Shown here: positions 47,601 through 59,650 of the stretch, in pieces | Numbering within the stretch: position 1 is the first letter of the stretch | Layout: every line of letters starts with the position of its first letter | Source: Berghia stephanieae | Taxonomy: Eukaryota; Mollusca; Gastropoda; Nudibranchia; Aeolidiidae | Reading direction: 5' to 3' | Length of the DNA stretch: 64,000 bases | Assembly: GCA_034508935.3 (NCBI GenBank) | Contig: CM067447.1 | Coordinates: 68,651,290-68,715,289 of the forward strand | Notes under the pieces: model-generated | What the model was told of the DNA's origin: nothing | The model's database searches: none | What the model saw: only the letters and a program-made list of their open reading frames with translations | Program-made: the position numbers and the translations under genes

Positions 47601-50600
47601 AGCATCATCATTGCCTTTTTCACCCTGGGTCAGGGTATAGGCCACAGACAAACAGTTTCCATCCTTCTCTATCCCGAGCCAACTTTTTTATCTCATTCCA
47701 GGTCTTACCACTTCTCTGTATATCAGCTTCTTTAATTCTTCTCCATGTCCCTCGTGGCCTTCCCTTGATCTTCTGCCCTGAGGGTTCCAGTCCAATACTT
47801 TCTTTGTTATAGTTGAGTCATTCTTTCTAAGCGTGTGTCCAATCCACCGCCATCGTCTTCTTCCTATATCCTCTCCCACTGGTTTCTGCTGTGTTCTTTT
47901 CCATACTTCTTCATTTTTTATTCTATCCATCCATTTTATTCTGAGTAGCTTACGCATGCACCTGTTTACAAAAATCTGTACCCTCCTTATACATGCCTGT
48001 GATGCGTTCCAAGTTTCACATCCATACAGTAGGACAGACTTCACGTTTGAGTTGAAAAGTCTTAGCTTTAGTTGAAGGGAGATATCTTTAGTTCTCCAAA
48101 CTCTGTTCAAAGATGTGAATGCAGCCTGTGCCTTTCCTATTCGTGCTTTCACCTCTGCTTCCGTGCCTCCATCCTTGTCAATTATACTTCCGAGATAGCA
48201 GAAAGTGTCTATATCTTCGAGTTCCCGATCTTTTACTTTGATCTGCTCCCTTTGACGCGTACCTATCCTCAAGACCTTTGACTTTGCAGGGTGAATTCTT
48301 AGACCAATTGATTCCGAGAGGCTGTTTATAATTGTGGTTTTTGCTTGCATCTGGTCCTGGGTGTGGGACAAAAGAGCCAGATCATCTGCAAAATCCAGAT
48401 CATCCAACTGTGTCCAGGGGGTCCACTGTATCCCATTTCTTCTCCCTTTGGAGGTTTCCTTCATTAGCCAATCAATGGCAAGAATGAAAGGAATGGAGAG
48501 AGCAAGCATCCCTGCTTGACACCAGTCTTAATTTCAAAGCTGTCAGTAAGCTGATCTTCATGTACAACCCTGCAACTTGATCCTTCATACATTTCCTTAA
48601 TGAGGTTTACTATCTTTTCAGGGAGTCCATAATGTGCCAGAATTATCCACAATGTTGCTCTGTCAATACTGTCGAAAGCCTTCTCGTAATCCAGAAAGTT
48701 GACAATAAGAGGAGAGTTCCATTCTATAGACTGTTCCACTATGACTCGCAGAGAGGCAATCTGGTCGGTGGTTGAACGGTTTTTCCGAAAACCTGCCTGT
48801 TCGTCCCGCAGTTTAGCATCTGTTGCATTCTTAATTCTCTCTAAAATAATACGGTTGAAAACCTTTCCTGGGATAGAAAGAAGAGTGATGCCTCAATAAT
48901 TATTACAATTACTGAGGTCCCCTTTCTTTGGAAGCTTGATAAGATGCCCTTCCTTCCAATCCTTTGGGAATATCCCGTCATTCCAGATTCTCTCAAATAG
49001 TGGGTGCAGGGCCTCAGCATTTCTTTCCGCATCAACTTTTAGAGCCTCCGGTGGAATCTGGTCTGGTCCAGCAGCTTTCCCCCTTTTCATCTTGTTAATG
49101 GCACCCACAATCTCTGCTATCGATGGTGGATCACAGCTAATTGGTAGCTCATTCCTTGCAGGCAAAATTTCTGGCTGGTTGTCTGGTGGTGGTCTGTTCA
49201 GAAGGCAGTTGAAATGTTCCCTCCATCGTTCAGATTGAGCCTTTTTTCCAAAAATAGTTTTCCCATCTTTGTCTTTGACTGGTACCTCTGGTTTCCCATA
49301 TTTTCCAGCAAGTGTCTTGGTAGTTTGATAAAGGATCCTCATGTGTCCTCCAGTCGCTGCTGCTTCTGCTTTCTCTGCAAGTCTGTTCATGAATGCTTCC
49401 TTGTCTTTCTTCACAGATCTTTTGACTTCCTTAGCTATGGCTCGATACTGCTCTTGTGCATCCAGTCTTGAAGCCCTTGTTCGGCTTGCATTCACTTGTT
49501 CCTTCCTTGTTCTCCTCTTTTCAATGAGGTCCAAGGTGGTTGGACTTATCCATTCTTTATGTTCCGATTTCTTTACCCCCAATACCTCGTGGCAAGTTGT
49601 TATATAGACTTTCTTGATCTTTGCCCAATGTGACTCTACATCTATGTCCTCCTCGAGCTCAGTAAGAGGTTGGAATCTATTACTCAATTGTAGTTTGAAT
49701 TCCTCATTCTTTTCCCCATCAAGTGCATTCACCTCGAATTTTCTTCTTGTATGTGATCTGGCCCCGTGTTTTCTGAGTCGGAGCTTAAGCTTTGCCAATA
49801 GCAGGTGTTGGTCTGATCCAACATCTGCCCCTCTCCGTACTGTCACATCTTCCAATGAACGTCTGAATCTACGAGAGATACAAAAATGATCAATCTGATT
49901 CTCTGTCACACCATCTGGTGAGACCCAAGTTGCTTTGTGGATCCTCTTATGGGGGAACACTGATCCTCCAATCACCAAACTGTTGAATGCACAGAAATTT
50001 GAAAATCTCTCACCATTATCATTCATTTCTCCCATGCCATGACGTCCCATGATACTTTCATAGCCTACGTTATCCTGTCCCACTTTTGCATTAGCATCTC
50101 CCATCAATATGTTGATGTCTTTCCTTGGCAACTTGTCAATGACTTGTTGTAGCAGACCATAAAATGTATCTTTGTCCTCATCTGTTGCATCATTTGTTGG
50201 GGCATAGATCTGTACAATGTTCATGCTGATCTTCTTACTCCGTGTTGTAAAGGACGCCATGATGATCCTTTCTCCGCATTGTTCCCATCCTCTCAGTGAC
50301 TTCTGGGCAAACTTGCTTAGAATTATTCCTACTCCCTGTGTATGAGTCCCGTCCCCTCTCCCTGAATATACAATCTTCTCCCCAGACTTGAGGTGTTTCT
50401 GTCCGGATTGTATCCAGTGGGTTTCGCTTACTCCAAGTATATGCAGCCTGTATCTTCTCATCTCAGTCACAACTTGAGAGCTTTTTCCTGCTTCATACAT
50501 GGTGCGAACGTTCCACGACGCAATTCGAAGCTGCTTGTTTGGCGAAGACGTCATCGGGTCAGCAGAGTCCTTTCGGCTTTGTCTGTTGTCCTTCATAAAT

Positions 50601-50850
50601 TCTGTAATTCCAGAAACTCTTCGGTCACCTAAGCTAAAAAAAAAGGATTTGGTTTGTCTGTCTGTGTTTCTGTAACGGTTTGAGTTTAACGGAAAGGGGT
50701 GTTAACCCTTTGCCAACCCCCAACCTGGAGGACCAGGTGACTCAAAGATGGGGGAATCACACACCATTAGTCGCCTTTTACGACACGCTGGCTTGGCGTT
50801 GGGCTATTCTTGGCCCTCTCAGTTGAGGGACCCCGGATACCACACGGGGA
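47601..50850 (-). mobile_element. Nearly full-length RTE-like LINE
   Basis: Minus-strand element of about 3.25 kb. A 5' leader (50850-50600) precedes a long protein from 50596. Endonuclease motifs: LRIASWNVRTMYEAGK, GVSETHW, VQIYAPTN, ILMGDANAKVG, NQIDHFCIS and GSDQHLLLAK. RT motifs: KMKRGKAAGPDQIPPEAL, LIKLPKKGDLSN, VNFLDYEKAFDSIDR, GVKQGCLLSP, catalytic FADDLALLSHT and FCYLGSIID. Only three lesions were seen: a TGA near 48896 (CGA decay, before GITLLSIP), a one-base shift near 48495 and another near 47775. The true C-terminus then reads GRPRGTWRRIKEAD and ends LFVCGLYPDPG at about 47620. It is flanked on both sides by AAT-type microsatellite and lies in an intron of the FREP-like gene, in the same orientation. 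Confidence 0.9.
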
Positions 50851-51279
<429 letters not shown>

Positions 51280-51550
51280 GTCAAACGTGCTCAAAGTGCT
51301 TTACTGGGTGTTCCTGACCAACAGCAACAAGTAACAGGTAGAACTAAACTTGACGACTGTTAAGCGATATTAGAATTTATTTTTGGCCAGAGATAACATG
51401 TCATTAACAATCAATTACTCATTTTACCCCTGAGTATGAGAGAATGTGAGTAAAATTGGGTTTTTTTTTCTTCTAAGGATTCTACTATGTGCATTCCAGG
51501 ACCTGGATTTGAAAGCGTGTGACATTCCAATACATCGCATAGACGCACAT
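51280..51550 (-). mobile_element. tRNA-SINE (family V), decayed copy
   Basis: Minus-strand copy. The tail region (GTGCTCAAAGTGCTTTACTGGG) and body (GAGAATGTGAGTAAAATTGG) align with the copy at 61290-61590. The tRNA head near 51480-51550 is much eroded. Confidence 0.75.
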
Positions 51551-52169
51551 AAATAATAGTTTTATCACTTTTAGATTTGGTAGTCTGTATTATGTCCATT
51601 GCAACTATGTGACCCGTCGTCTCAACGGTTTTATGTCAGAAAAAACCACATGCTTAAAAGCCGAATTTAATGTTAAACTGGTCAAAAATATAAATTGGTG
51701 GCATTCGCACCAAGAAATATAGTCGCCATTCTCCTCAATAAATCATATAAACTCAAAATAAGTCTAATATTTCTGACTATAACTTAAATTTTCAACATCT
51801 TAACACACCCGACTTAATACCGTTTTAAGGCGAATGGTCACATATGTATCTTTTGCTGCTCGGAGCAACGTTGATCCCCAGCCCGATCTTATCTGTCATT
51901 TTCAGAATTTTCCCAAAATTTCACACCAACCCAACACAAAAATAGATTTTGTATTACTCAAAGAGAAAAGCAACAAATACATTATGTGCATTATATTGAT
52001 CAGCAAATTGAACTCTACAACATTGTATTACGTTATTATACTCGTAGCAATACAAAAGAAATCTGAATGATAAAAGTCCTGGTTGTATCGTAACGAATGT
52101 GACGATTTTCCTTTGATTCGTAAGGAGAGGGTTAAAACAGAGATTAATGAGAAGCAGCAAATAGCTTAC
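51551..52169. other. Intron of the FREP-like gene, no other gene seen
   Basis: AT-rich without recognisable elements. Confidence 0.5.
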
Positions 52170-52375
52170 TTTCATATTGTTTCCCCTATTCGGTCCTTTT
52201 TCAAGTCCTTTATGAGAAATCACAACTATCCGTTTTTCGCCCACCTTCATAATCTGCAGTGTGACCACTGTATTCGCCCAGTAGGCGGGACCATCCGAAA
52301 TGCAAGTGAGATTAATTTCATTGGTTGTGATGGTGTTAAAATAACCAGGAACAACATTTAGGCGAAGAGAGGAAC
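52170..52375 (-). CDS. FREP-like protein, first half of Ig domain
   Basis: Minus-strand exon, acceptor CACTCCCAG, donor GTAAGC (52169-52164). It is 206 nt, starting in phase 1 (the usual phase for the intron after a signal-peptide exon) and ending in phase 0. It encodes SSLRLNVVPGYFNTITTNE, then INLTCISDGPAYWANTVVTL and QIMKVGEKRIVVISHKG. INLTC holds the first core cysteine of an Ig fold, and VVTLQI then VISHKG suit the following strands. The second cysteine is in the next exon (47218). Together they form one Ig domain of about 110 residues, with sequence like the V-type Ig of snail FREPs. The signal-peptide exon was not found. It may lie beyond the inserted repeats upstream, possibly outside the window. 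The role, extracellular pathogen recognition, is inferred. Confidence 0.7.
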
Positions 52376-52435
52376 CTGGGAGTGAGATTTTGTAAGTAAT
52401 ATTCCCTTCATTGGTTGTCACTTCATTCAAATGTA

Positions 52436-52795
52436 GCCTTCATAAACTCATAACCTAACCCTGCTCTCAGCCTTTGTAAACTCATAGCCTAACACTGCTC
52501 TCAGCCTTTCTAAACTCATAGCGTGACACTGCTCTCAGCCTTTGTAAACTCATAGCGTGACACTGCTCTCAGCCTTTCTAAACTCATAGCGTGACACTGC
52601 TCTCAGCCTTTCTAAACTCATAGCGTGACACTGCTTTCAGCCTTTGTAAACTCATAACCTGACACTGTTCTCAGTCTTTCTAAACTCATAGCCTGACACT
52701 GCTCTCAGACTTTCTAAACTCATAGCCTAACACTGCTCACAGACTTTCTAAACTCATAGCCTGACACTGCTCTCAGACTTTCTAAACTCATAGCC
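52436..52795. repeat. 34-bp minisatellite, about 10.5 copies
   Basis: Unit close to CTTTCTAAACTCATAGC plus GTGACACTGCTCTCAGC. Copies differ at a few fixed positions (TTTGT/TTTCT, GCGTGA/GCCTGA), and neighbouring copies share variants. It lies just upstream of the first recognised Ig exon. Confidence 0.95.
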
Positions 52796-53026
52796 ATACA
52801 GGCAACAGAGCTGGAGGAGTGCAATGATGGAGCTTCGAAACCTAAAGGTTAACAAGGAGAGAAGCTGAGAAAATGACAGAAAGCCGGACACGATGTGAGG
52901 GAATTCGTAAAGACGTAGCCTCACACTAATTGTAGCATTTGTAAATTCATAGTTGATACTGACCAAAGATATCGTCATAAACCAAGTTTTTAGAAAAGAA
53001 AAAAAACTATATAACGTTTGCGCAAT

Positions 53027-53227
53027 ACCCATTAAACGTGCTCAACGTACTCTATAATGGATCCATAGCAAACAGCAACACTTACTTAACATCTAATACG
53101 AGTCATGGCGCCTGTTTTATCTTCCGACAGAGACAAAGCTGTTAATGCCCAGGTACTCATTTTACACTTGAGTGCGTTGAGAAAATGTAAGTTCGAAGGC
53201 AAGTGTCATACTACAGTCCATATAGCC
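53027..53227 (-). mobile_element. tRNA-SINE (family V), decayed copy
   Basis: Contains CATTAAACGTGCTCAACG (tail), GCGCCTGTTTTATC, CCAGGTACTCATTTTACA and GGCAAGTGTCATACTACAG. All match the reference copy at 61290-61590. The 5' tRNA head is only partly preserved. Confidence 0.8.
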
Positions 53228-53267
53228 ACAAAAAACCCAAAAACAAACAAACGGTGAGTTGAACAAA

Positions 53268-53400
53268 AAAAGAAGAAGAATGAGAAGGAGAGGAGGAGAG
53301 GAGGAGGAGGAGGAAGAGAAGAAGAAGAAGAAGAAGAAGAAGAAGAAGAAGAAGAAGAAAGAAGAAAGAAGAAGAAGAAGAAGAAAAGAAGAAGAAGAAT
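53268..53400. repeat. (GAA)n-type purine tract
   Basis: About 130 bp of AAG/AGG triplets, a perfect purine strand. Such tracts can form triplex DNA. Confidence 0.95.
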
Positions 53401-53991
53401 GCGATACAAAAAACCTACCAAATCCACAGTTCCATATCACAAGAAACACAGCCATGAAATGGGCAAATATATTATATTATTTGATGAAGCCATTATGGTG
53501 ATTAAATTGAATTTATAATCAATGGTATTATAGTACGTGTTTCTAACACATACACGTGTATGACCGCAACTACAAGTCTCACTCGCGAATAGAGTGCAAC
53601 TCTAAACCTAACTACAACTATGATACTAGCTCATGTTGAAGAAACAACAGTCGAAGGCTGATTTTCTAAAACTCGTTATGTCAATTTTTATTCTCTTTAG
53701 ATTTGTCCTCCATGAGATAAATTAAAACGTTTAGGTGCTTTATTTTAAGCATCATTTGGCACAAGAATTTCCCTAGATTTGTGTGAATATGTGGTTTAAA
53801 ATGAAAATAATTATAGATCGAATTAAAGTAGAATTAGAACTTTTTAAGGGAAAAAATCATCAATATATCAATATTGAGAAAACCGGAGTTAGGGAGTTTT
53901 GTAAGACAACTCTTCTTAATTGATAAATAGCTTTTGTAAATAATTATCTATCATTTCATATGATTATCTCTTATTAAACTTAATCGCCTTT

Positions 53992-55346
53992 ATGTGCGTG
54001 TGCATTTGTGTGTGTATGGTTGTGTGTATGGTTGTGTGTCTGTGTGTGTCTGTGTGTATGGTTGTGTATCTCTGTATGTGTGTGTATTGTTGTGTATCTG
54101 TGTGTGTGGTTGTGTATCTATGTGTGTCTGTGTGTGTATGGTTGTGTGTCTGTGTGTGTGTCTGTGTGTATGGTTGTGTAACTGTGTGTGGTTGTGTGTC
54201 TCTGTGTGTGTGTCTGTGTGTTTATGGTTGTGTATATGTGTGTGTGTGGTTGTGTGTCTGTGTGTATGTCTGTGTGTGTATGGTTGTGTGTCTGTGTGTG
54301 TATGGTTGTGTGTAAGTGTGTGTCTGTGTGTGTATGGTTGTGTGTCTGTGTGTATCTGTGTGTGTGCTTGTGTGTCTGTCTATGTATGGTTGTGTATCTG
54401 TGTGTGTATGATTGTGTATCTGTGTGTGTATGGTTGTGTGTAAGTGTGTGTCTGTGTGTGTATGATTGTGTATCTGTGTGTGTATGGTTGTGTGTAAGTG
54501 TGTGTCTGTGTGTGTATGGTTGTGTGTCTGTGTGTATCTGTGTGTGTGCTTGTGTGTCTGTCTATGTATGGTTGTGTATCTGTGTGTGTATGATTGTGTG
54601 TATGTGTGTATGTCTGTGTGTTTATGGTTGTGTGTCTGTGTGTGTATGATTGTGTGTCTGTGTGTGTGTGGTTTGTGTGTCTGTGTGTGTATGATTGTGT
54701 GTCTGTGTGTGTGGTTGTGTGTCTGTGTGTGTATGATTGTGTATCTGTGTGTGTATGGTTGTGTGTCTGTGTGTGTATGATTGTGTATCTGTGTGTGTAT
54801 GGTTGTGTGTCTGTGTGTGTATGATTGTGTGTATTTGTGTGTATGGTTGTGTGTCTGTGTGTGTATGATTGTGTATCTGTGTGTGTATGGTTGTGTGTAT
54901 GTGTGTGTCTGTGTGTATGGTTGTGTATCTGTGTGTGTATGGTTGTGTGTATGTGTGTGTCTGTATGTATGGTTGTGTATCTGTGTGTGTGGTTGGGTGT
55001 CTGTGTGTGTATGGTTGTGTGTATGTGTGTGTCTGTGTGTATGGTTGTGTAACTGTGTGTGTGGTTGGGTGTCTGTGTGTGTATGGTTGTGTGTCTGTGT
55101 GTGTATGATTGTGTATCTGTGTGTGTATGGTTGTGTGTATGTGTGTGTCTGTGTGTATGGTTGTGTGTCTGTGTGTGTATGATTGTGTGTCAGTGTGTAT
55201 GTCTGTGTGTATGGTTGTGTAACTGTGTGTGTGGTTGGGTGTCTGTGTGTGTATGGTTGTGTGTATGTGTGTGTCTGTGTGTATGGTTGTGTGACTGTGT
55301 GTGTATGATTGTGTGTCAGTGTGTATGTCTGTGTGTATATGTGTTT
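53992..55346. repeat. 1.35-kb TG-rich minisatellite
   Basis: Repeats built from TGTGTG(T/A)CTGTGTGTGTATG(G/A)T with about 20-22-bp and higher-order periods. Open frames through it encode only Cys/Val/Leu runs and are not genes. Confidence 0.97.
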
Positions 55347-56070
55347 CTGATTAATGTATAAGAGCAGGTGTAAGTGTTTGAGTATTTTTTATCTGTAAAA
55401 GTTGTATTTATTGTATGAAAAGCGCTTTCACGTCTTGACATAGAGATTTCTTATTGATTAGGGCACGAGCGATAACGGTAAAAATAACGATAACATTTGT
55501 AATTTGACGGTTCAAAACGCTACAATGTCAGGACTGTTTGAAATGTTAAGATTTCACTAAACAGTTATAAATAATAACGTGAAGTTGAATGTAAGCTTCA
55601 ATTTAATTACAAAAACAGATCGAATGAACGTTTCGGGTGTCCCCTTTATCAACAAAACAGGATGAATTAAACACCATAGATGAATGAGATGATGTCCGAG
55701 TATGGATATTTCTTTTGTTTATATTACTTTACATGTGAATTACGGACATTCATTCAACACCCATTTTCTCTCTTTGCCTCACTGTCTATGTTATATGTGA
55801 TAATGCGTTTTATTGATGGCAATACATTCTTGTTCACTATTAATTTACAATAGATCTTAAGCGTGAACTCCAATCCTATATAATACGGTGCATAAATGAT
55901 GGGTGATATTGAGGATTCGATAAGAAAGACATTCTTCACATTGTTTGTTTAGTTATCACTTAAAAGTTATATTTTCTTTCTATGTCATTGTTATCGATAT
56001 GATTATTGTTTAAGGTCGTTGGAAAGATATCGTTATCTGTATTTTATACATATTCCTTTGTCAACATATA
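55347..56070. other. No gene seen
   Basis: AT-rich. A short element-like motif with GCGCTTTCACG at 55420 may be a SINE tail relic. Confidence 0.5.
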
Positions 56071-56110
<40 letters not shown>

Positions 56111-56320
56111 CTTCTTCTTCTTCTTCTTCTTCTTCTTCTTCTTCTTCTTCTTCTTCTTCTTCTTCTTCTTCTTCTTCTTCTTCTTCTTCTTCTTCTTCTT
56201 CTTCTTCTTCTTCTTCTTCTTCTTCTTCTTCTTCTTCTTCTTCTTCTTCTTCTTCTTCTTCTTCTTCTTCTCCTTCTTCTTTTTCTTCCTTTTACTCAAA
56301 CACCCGTAATACAAGGAGTT

Positions 56321-56414
<94 letters not shown>

Positions 56415-56447
56415 CGTAATAGTAGTATCAGCAGTAGTAGTAGTCTA
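56071..56447. repeat. Three-part compound microsatellite (TTG, TTC, TAG)
   Basis: (TTG)n at 56071-56110 passes directly into (TTC)n to about 56290. After 30 bp of unique sequence (AGT)n runs to 56447. It adjoins the left end of the transposon at 56457. Confidence 0.97.
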
Positions 56448-56456
56448 CCGTCCAAA

Positions 56457-56772
56457 GGTAAAACCTAGTAACTCTGAATTTTTGAAAAAATGAGTTTGAC
56501 TCAGAAATGTAATATGGGGAACTTTAGTGACCTCCATACTAAAGCTTATTGGTAAAGTCCTTGTAGATTCGGAAATATTTTACGGCATTACCTAGTAACT
56601 TGAACAATTTCCCTTTAAAACATAGGTAAAACCTAGTATCTAAGAAACTTACTAGGTTTTACCATTTTACTTTCATTTACTAGGTTTTACCTCTGTCATC
56701 TAACTCCGATCACAGTTGTTAAGTCTGTAGTTAAGTGAGAATGGGCAACGGTTAAACAGAGGTAAAACCTAG
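56457..56772. promoter_or_regulatory. Six GGTAAAACCTAG motif copies upstream of the transposon gene
   Basis: Plus orientation at 56457, 56588 (partial), 56625 and 56761. Minus orientation at 56650-56663 and 56678-56691. The inner two minus copies and the neighbouring plus copy can form hairpins. Repeated subterminal motifs of this kind are typical transposase-binding sites. That function is inferred. Confidence 0.65.
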
Positions 56773-56830
56773 CAAGCTAAATTTGCTGGGGTCTCATTGG
56801 CGGAATTAATCACGTGATCCAAGTGACAAA

Positions 56831-57017
56831 ATGGCGGCGTCCAGAGGAAAGATGCTTGTAGAACTTTCGCTATCGAAACAAAATCAAAAGAAAACAAATG
56901 CCAGAGTATTGAAATATGCATCAAATCCACCAAACAGCCGCAAGAAACATGAAGTAAAAATGTATACAGAACTCCAACCGTTACGACGGCTCCTTCCTCA
57001 AGAAGAATACACATCAA
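56831..57017 (+). CDS. First exon of the DDE transposon gene
   Basis: ATG at 56831 (ACAAAATGGCGG) opens 62 codons ending at a GTGAGT donor in phase 1. It encodes MAASRGKMLVELSLSKQNQ, then a lysine/arginine-rich stretch (RVLKYASNPPNSRKKHEVK) and LRRLLPQEEYTS. The position after the subterminal motifs and the in-phase junction to 57413 support a true start. No domain recognised. The basic character suits a nuclear or DNA-binding N-terminus. Confidence 0.7.
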
Positions 57018-57412
57018 GTGAGTAAACAAGATGCTTACGACTTTTCATGCACTCGATTGATGATTGTTGTTAGAGTTAGACTAACACTATAACTTTAAGT
57101 TTCTGTTTCGTTTTAAAAAAAGTTTTTATATGTTGTTATTTTAATATTATTCCAACCCATACTGGCAAAACTTGTAATTGTCTTAAAGATTTAGATTCCT
57201 TAGTAGTTTTTATTGTTGAAAAGTGGGTCCTAATCTAAGTCGTCTTTAGTCTTACTTACTTAGTGATAAATCTGAATGACCCTGTCTGTAGCCTGTAGTT
57301 TATAATGCGTTAGGCATTATGTGGTTTTGAACACACACTTAATTTTTGTAATGAGGTTATATTTATCCATTAGAGTCTATTATGGGTTTTATGTCTTTTT
57401 GTACGATTACAG

Positions 57413-57526
57413 GTGCATGGGTCAATGAATGGCTTAATCTCAGAAACACTAACAGTCAGGAGCAAGGTTTTCTCACTGGTGATCAAGGACCAGACTTTGT
57501 GCCCTACTCTGATGAATCTGAAACAA
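57413..57526 (+). CDS. Second exon of the DDE transposon gene
   Basis: Acceptor GATTACAG, donor GTGAGT. It is 114 nt, phase 1 at both ends. Encodes AWVNEWLNLRNTNSQEQG then FLTGDQGPDFVPYSDESET, an acidic linker without a domain. Joins in frame to the first exon and to the small repeated exon. Confidence 0.7.
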
Positions 57527-57858
57527 GTGAGTGTTCTTCAATCTCGTTTGATTTTTAATTTTCTTTATTTTCAGATGTAAATGCTTCTGATTGGTAAATG
57601 CAGTGTTACAGAAATGACATCTATTGTTCAATAATAGTCTTGTACTGACTTCTTCAAGTTGTTTATTTTTCTCATTTTCACAAAGCTTATTTGAGATTTT
57701 TTTCCTTTTAATTTGAAACTTTGTTTAGACAATCACCTAATTTATAAGAATTTCTAATTGAGTTTCTGGTAAGAATAGTGTGTTTAAACATTTCAATCAA
57801 AATATTCCTGTTATTGACTATTGACATTGGGTTTTTTTTTCATATTTTGTGTCTGCAG

Positions 57859-59568
57859 TCCAAGACTCCAATCCTCACATTACTGAACAACAAAATGAAC
57901 CAGGACTAAATTCAGAATCACAACAATTGGATACTGAGCAAAGTAAGTACCATTTATATTCCAATTTCCTTTATTATACTAGTCACAAATTCAGTTAAAG
58001 ATTTCTGTTTTGCAGTATATTTTAAATAAAATTACTGGTGTATATAGTGTGTAAAAATTGTTTTCAATCAAAAAATTTCAGTGCCATTTATAATCCAGTT
58101 TCCTTTATTGTACTAGTCTAAAATTCAGTTAAAGATTTCTGTTTTGCAGTATATTTTAAATTGGATTACTTGTGTAAATAGTGTATAATGTTTGTTTTTT
58201 CAGTCAAGATATTCCTGTTATTGACATTTTTTTACATTTTGTGTCTGCAGTCCAAGACTCCAATCCTCAAATTACTGTACAACAAAATGAACCAGGACTA
58301 AATTCAGAATCACAACAATTGGATGCTGAGCAAAGTAAATACCATTCATATTCCAGTTTCCCCTATTGTACTAGTCACAAATTCAGTTAAAGTTTCTGTT
58401 TTGCAATATATTTTAAATAAAATTACTGGTGTATATGTGTAAAAATTGTTTTTAATCAAAATATTTCAGTGCCATTCATATTCCAGTTTCCTTTATTGTA
58501 CTAGTCACAAATTCAGTTAAAGATTTCTGTTTTGCAGTATATTTTAAATTGGATTACGGTACGATACTTGTGTAAATAGTGTATAATGTTGTTTTTTCAG
58601 TCAAGATATTTCAGTTATTGACATTTTTTTTAACATTTTGTGTCTGCAGTCCAAGACTCCAATCCTCAAATTACTGTACAACAAAATGAACCAGGACTAA
58701 ATTCAGAATCACAACAATTGGATGCTGAGCAAAGTAGCAAGGACTATCCCGCACAAATCTTTGGGCCTCTTTTTTGCTCACGAAGTGCCCAAATTCGCGA
58801 CAAAATATGGGACGAAGCCGTCCCGTACATGCTATTTAAAAAATTAATTACGACGCTGTTTATCGATGAATTTGACTGAAAGTTGGCACACAGTTAGAAA
58901 AAAGGTCATTATAGATAATGTCAAGCGACAAAACTCGTACAATTACCAGAAAACCGTTAAAAATAGATTTTTACTCTTTGGAGTACAATATTTCTAAAAC
59001 TACAAAGAGGAGAGATTTTGTCGCTCACAAGGTTATATATGCACATTTCTTCTATTCATATTTCAAATTTCATTGGATTATGATAAGTACTTTTCCCGTA
59101 TTCTTACAAAACATCAACCCAATTTGCATTTCAATGGGTGAAAATATGGAGACGGCCATTTTGTTTCCTCATCGCACGACACGAAAATGACGTGAGCGAG
59201 GCAAGGCTGCCAGATGGCTAGACTATAACCTTACCAAATTCGACTTCAAAAGTGGCTAAATAGAAAATCATATGGCTTTCACTATTAAGACTGGCCCACT
59301 TAATATGAACTAAATTTTAACAAACAGAAAATTGAATAGACTAGGATAAATGTCACTGAGACAAAAATAGATGAATAAAATTTAATAAAAGAAACAAAAT
59401 TATATATTTACCCACACACGTGGCCATCTGGCAACTTGTTCGCGGTGACTGACGACACAAATCCTCGCGAGCTTTTTTAAAATTAAGGCATTGTTTCATT
59501 GTTATGTCATATGGATAGTAGATTAACTCTCTCTCTCTCTCTCTCTCTCCTCTCTCTCACACTCTCTC

Positions 59569-59650
<82 letters not shown>

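Noticed and set aside
53994-55361. Cys/Val-rich frames of 75-153 residues
   Set aside because: Translation of the TG minisatellite in several frames at once.
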